Origin: Actinobacillus arthritidis
GTDB taxonomy: Bacteria > Pseudomonadota > Gammaproteobacteria > Enterobacterales > Pasteurellaceae
Length of the DNA: 64,000 nucleotides
Assembly: GCF_029774155.1 (NCBI RefSeq)
Contig: NZ_CP103833.1
Location: forward strand, 2,046,001-2,110,000
Reading direction: 5' to 3'
The notes beneath the pieces are model-generated. The model had not been told where the DNA came from. It worked only from the letters and a program-made list of their open reading frames with translations, and made no database searches. Positions 61,267 to 64,000 of this stretch are shown in pieces (position 1 is the stretch's first letter; every line of letters starts with the position of its first letter). Position numbers and translations under genes: made by a program.

Positions 61267-62730
61267 ATGAAATATAAAGATTTACGTGAATTTTTAACGC
61301 TATTGGAAAGTCAAGGTGAATTAGTGCGAGTTAAGCAAGAGATCGATCCTTATCTTGAAATGGCGGAAATTTCCGATCGCACGTTACGCAAGGGCGGACC
61401 GGCGATTTTATTTGAAAACCCAAAAGGCTACCAAATGCCGGTACTGTGTAATTTGTTCGGCACACCGAAACGTGTTGCGTTAGGTATGGGGCAAGAAGAT
61501 ACGCAAGCTTTGCGAGAACTCGGCAAATTATTAGCGTTTCTTAAAGAGCCAGAGCCGCCGAAAGGTTTTAAAGAGCTTATCGGACAATTACCGCAATGGA
61601 AACAAGTGTTGAATATGCCAAGTAAGGTATTGGGTAAAGCGGATTGTCAACAAGTGGTATTGAGTGGTGATGAGGTTGATTTGTATAAATTACCGATTAT
61701 GCATTGCCACGAAGGTGATGTTGCACCGCTCGTTACTTGGGGATTAACCATTACCCAAGGGCCTTATAAAAAACGCCAAAATCTTGGGATTTATCGCCAA
61801 CAGCTGATCGGCAAGAACAAGCTAATTATGCGTTGGTTATCGCATCGTGGCGGTGCGTTGGATTTCCATGAATGGAAGGAAGCTAATCCGGATAAACCGT
61901 TTCCGGTTTCGGTGGCTATCGGTGCCGATCCGGCAACTATTTTAGCGACGGTCACACCGATTCCCGATACCTTATCGGAATATGCGTTCGCCGGTTTATT
62001 ACGCGGTCAGAAAACCGAGGTAACTAAGTCCATTAGTAATGATTTAGAAGTGCCGGCAAGTGCAGAAATTGTGTTGGAGGGTTATATTGACCCGAATGAA
62101 ACGGCATTGGAAGGCCCGTACGGCGATCATACCGGCTATTACAATGAACAAGAGTATTTTCCGGTATTTACTGTGACGCATATCACCATGCGTCGTGATG
62201 CGATTTATCATTCGACTTACACCGGTCGTCCGCCGGATGAGCCGGCAGTCCTTGGTGAAGCTTTAAACGAAGTATTTATTCCGATTTTGCAAAAGCAATT
62301 TCCGGAAATCGTGGACTTCTATCTACCGCCGGAAGGATGTTCTTATCGCCTTGCAGTGGTGACGATTAAAAAACAATATGCCGGGCATGCAAAACGAGTG
62401 ATGATGGGCGTGTGGTCGTTCCTCCGTCAATTTATGTACACCAAATTTGTGATTGTCTGTGATGACGATGTAAACGCAAGAGATTGGAAAGACGTAATTT
62501 GGGCGATTACCACACGTTGTGACCCAAGCCGAGATACCACCTTAATTGATCATACACCGATTGATTACCTGGATTTCGCTTCACCGATAGCGGGCTTAGG
62601 CTCAAAAATGGGGATTGATGCAACCAATAAATGGCCGGGCGAAACCAACCGTGAATGGGGTACACCGATTAAAAAAGATCCGAATGTGGTTAAACGTGTT
62701 GATGAAATTTGGGAGCAATTAGGGCTATAA
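61267..62730 (+). CDS. ubiD: 4-hydroxy-3-polyprenylbenzoate decarboxylase UbiD
   Basis: 487 residues. Decarboxylates octaprenyl-hydroxybenzoate in ubiquinone synthesis with prenylated FMN made by UbiX. Family stretches [21 protein letters not shown], the prFMN site [19 protein letters not shown], and the catalytic glutamate region [20 protein letters not shown]. The gene stands alone, with ubiX elsewhere. Confidence 0.96.
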   Translation: MKYKDLREFLTLLESQGELVRVKQEIDPYLEMAEISDRTLRKGGPAILFENPKGYQMPVLCNLFGTPKRVALGMGQEDTQALRELGKLLAFLKEPEPPKGFKELIGQLPQWKQVLNMPSKVLGKADCQQVVLSGDEVDLYKLPIMHCHEGDVAPLVTWGLTITQGPYKKRQNLGIYRQQLIGKNKLIMRWLSHRGGALDFHEWKEANPDKPFPVSVAIGADPATILATVTPIPDTLSEYAFAGLLRGQKTEVTKSISNDLEVPASAEIVLEGYIDPNETALEGPYGDHTGYYNEQEYFPVFTVTHITMRRDAIYHSTYTGRPPDEPAVLGEALNEVFIPILQKQFPEIVDFYLPPEGCSYRLAVVTIKKQYAGHAKRVMMGVWSFLRQFMYTKFVIVCDDDVNARDWKDVIWAITTRCDPSRDTTLIDHTPIDYLDFASPIAGLGSKMGIDATNKWPGETNREWGTPIKKDPNVVKRVDEIWEQLGL

Positions 62731-62879
62731 CTTTAGCAATACGGTGAAAAGTTCGCTGAAAATCACAAGAGCAAGCGGTTAAATTTCCTTAAAAATTTAC
62801 CGAATAAAAACAGCTTATTTCAGCAACTTTTGCCGTATTCAATTTTTATTTTTTATTACTTTTTATTAAAGGAGAACTT

Positions 62880-63401
62880 ATGTTACTGGTAAATCTTACC
62901 TTTGTTAGCTTTTTTATTGTCCGTTTGTATAGTTTGAGCATTTCGATTAGAAATGAGAAAGCGCTTATCCAAAAAGGTGCTACGCAACACGGCAGTAAAA
63001 ATTCAAAACTATTATCTATTGTGCATGTCCTGTTCTATTTTTCTGCGTTGTTTGAAGCGAATTATTTTGCCCATCATTGGGACTATCTCAGCACGATCGG
63101 CACAGTTACTTTATTTTTCGCCTATATTGCGCTCTTTTGGGTGATCAATGAATTAAAAGAAATTTGGACGGTGAAACTCTATATTTTGCCAAACCATAAA
63201 ATTAACACTTCAACCTTATTCAGAACGATTAAACACCCTAACTATTTCCTAAATATCATTCCGGAACTGATTGGTGTGGTATTGCTTTGTCATGCGTGGA
63301 ACACACTGATGTATTTATTCCCGATTTACCTTGTTGTGTTAGGTATTCGCATTTATCAAGAAGAAAAAGTGATGAAGCCGCTGTTTGAGCAGGTAAAATA
63401 A
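62880..63401 (+). CDS. ICMT-like membrane protein (isoprenylcysteine carboxyl methyltransferase family)
   Basis: 173 residues with four or five membrane helices (about residues 1-20, 42-60, 70-90 and 120-155). The C-terminal TIKHPNYFLNIIPELIGV and IRIYQEEKVM are the cofactor-binding signatures of the ICMT/phospholipid-methyltransferase group. Bacterial members of this type (YpbQ-like) have poorly known substrates. AAAGGAG precedes the ATG. Transcribed convergently with the Fic gene. Confidence 0.78.
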   Translation: MLLVNLTFVSFFIVRLYSLSISIRNEKALIQKGATQHGSKNSKLLSIVHVLFYFSALFEANYFAHHWDYLSTIGTVTLFFAYIALFWVINELKEIWTVKLYILPNHKINTSTLFRTIKHPNYFLNIIPELIGVVLLCHAWNTLMYLFPIYLVVLGIRIYQEEKVMKPLFEQVK

Positions 63402-63429
63402 GTAAGGGGACGATATGTCCCCTCTCTTA

Positions 63430-64000
63430 TCACGCTTTATTATCTATATGTAATAATCGATTACTCAGTTCATTTTTTTCTTCAAGTAATAAATTACGGA
63501 TAAAACGTACGAGAAATTCCGTGTTTTCATAAATGCCTTTAGCAAGATTATTATAGTTTGCTCGTACCAAGGCATTACGGAAATACCACGCATTTTCGGC
63601 AAAAATATCATTGGTTGCATTGAAGCCTAAAGTGTGAAGATATTTGATAAAGAATACGGCGGTAGTTCTGGTATTTCCTTCTTCAAAGCAGTGAATTTGC
63701 CATAATTGTGCGATAAATTGTGCTAAATGTTCGATAATTTGGTCGATTGATAGCCCTTTATAGCTGAATTTACGTTCTTGAGCTAAATCGTATTCTAAGG
63801 TTGTCAACAATTCAGAAGCCATGCCGTAAGTTACTGTTGCGCCGTCTAATACCCACTCTTTTTTCGTGATGTTATAAGTTCGCAATTGTCCGGCGTGTGG
63901 ATAAATATCCTGAAACAGATATTTGTGAATGGCTAAATATTGATTCGTATTAAATGAAAAAGCTGGCTCAGAGAGCAATTTGGCAATGCGTACCGAAACT
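63430..64000 (-). CDS. Fic/DOC family protein, partial at right edge
   Basis: At least 190 residues; the frame stays open to the window edge (VSVRIAKLLSEPAF), so the N-terminus is missing. The Fic core is clear: YLFQDIYPHAGQLRTYNI, then the active-site loop HCFEEGNTRTTAVFF. Most Fic enzymes transfer AMP to target hydroxyls through the histidine of HPFxxGNGR; here the proline is cysteine and the last glycine threonine. The histidine, phenylalanine, acidic residue and GN-R are kept. Whether an inhibitory motif is present upstream cannot be seen. Target unknown; no antitoxin gene is visible. Confidence 0.85.
   Translation of the reverse strand, partial: VSVRIAKLLSEPAFSFNTNQYLAIHKYLFQDIYPHAGQLRTYNITKKEWVLDGATVTYGMASELLTTLEYDLAQERKFSYKGLSIDQIIEHLAQFIAQLWQIHCFEEGNTRTTAVFFIKYLHTLGFNATNDIFAENAWYFRNALVRANYNNLAKGIYENTEFLVRFIRNLLLEEKNELSNRLLHIDNKA

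Noticed and set aside
62771..62815. Uptake-signal hairpin after ubiD
   Set aside because: One full signal is present, but the second arm (TTTACCG) is incomplete, so a terminator call is not supported.

Overview
The window is chromosomal DNA from a member of the Pasteurellaceae, most likely an Actinobacillus close to A. pleuropneumoniae. The main evidence is the DNA uptake signal core ACAAGCGGT (the Apl type, not the AAGTGCGGT of Haemophilus). It recurs between genes, usually as inverted pairs that form terminator hairpins. Pasteurellaceae traits support this: napFDAGHBC, a fused glutathione synthase (gshF), the oapA-oapB pair, an ompA(P5)-ydiJ-ydiI neighbourhood, and competence-type CRP-S sites (TGCGA-N6-TCGCA). 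No rRNA, tRNA, prophage, transposase gene or CRISPR array was seen.

Layout. 1-10 kb: a DUF711/ACT gene pair, a pirin, Dps, a CRP-S site in front of a solitary HTH antitoxin-like gene, a YccS-type membrane protein, methylglyoxal synthase, threonine synthase, an AT-rich pentapeptide-repeat membrane protein and a quinone reductase. 10-17 kb: the periplasmic nitrate reductase operon napFDAGHBC behind an FNR box; four of its intergenic gaps carry the same paired palindromic repeat. 17-29 kb: a DUF406 protein, an old yellow enzyme, an aldo/keto reductase, an acyl-CoA synthetase, Mqo and the mglBAC sugar transporter (the last two behind perfect CRP sites), a PACE efflux protein and OmpA. 29-42 kb: YdiJ, a YdiI-type thioesterase, a damaged DMT-transporter/LysR locus, YidC, an aromatic amino acid permease, a MerR regulator, GshF, Psd and a ComEA-like competence protein behind a second CRP-S site. 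42-52 kb: oapAB, heptosyltransferases waaF and waaC, and the str operon rpsL-rpsG-fusA-tuf. 52-64 kb: TrmO, a SIMPL protein, AqpZ, SlyD, IlvA, GlmM, RpiA, SerA, ZnuA, UbiD, an ICMT-like membrane protein and a partial Fic protein at the right edge.

How the genes fit together. Much of the window serves respiration and carbon use under changing oxygen and sugar supply: nap under FNR, mqo and mgl under CRP, YdiJ, and UbiD for ubiquinone. Envelope genes (ompA, waaF/waaC, oapA, psd, yidC) and housekeeping translation genes make up most of the rest. The two CRP-S sites tie two loci to the natural-competence regulon.

Caution. At least fourteen genes are broken by single-base insertions or deletions, including housekeeping genes (thrC, tuf, ilvA, rpiA, serA, napA, znuA). 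Each reads through cleanly after a one-base correction, so most are probably sequence or assembly errors. The DMT/LysR locus differs: both divergent genes have lost their 5' ends, which points to a real deletion. I found no clearly undescribed system. The most unusual items are the repeat-decorated nap operon, the solitary CRP-S-driven antitoxin-like gene, and the pentapeptide-repeat protein.
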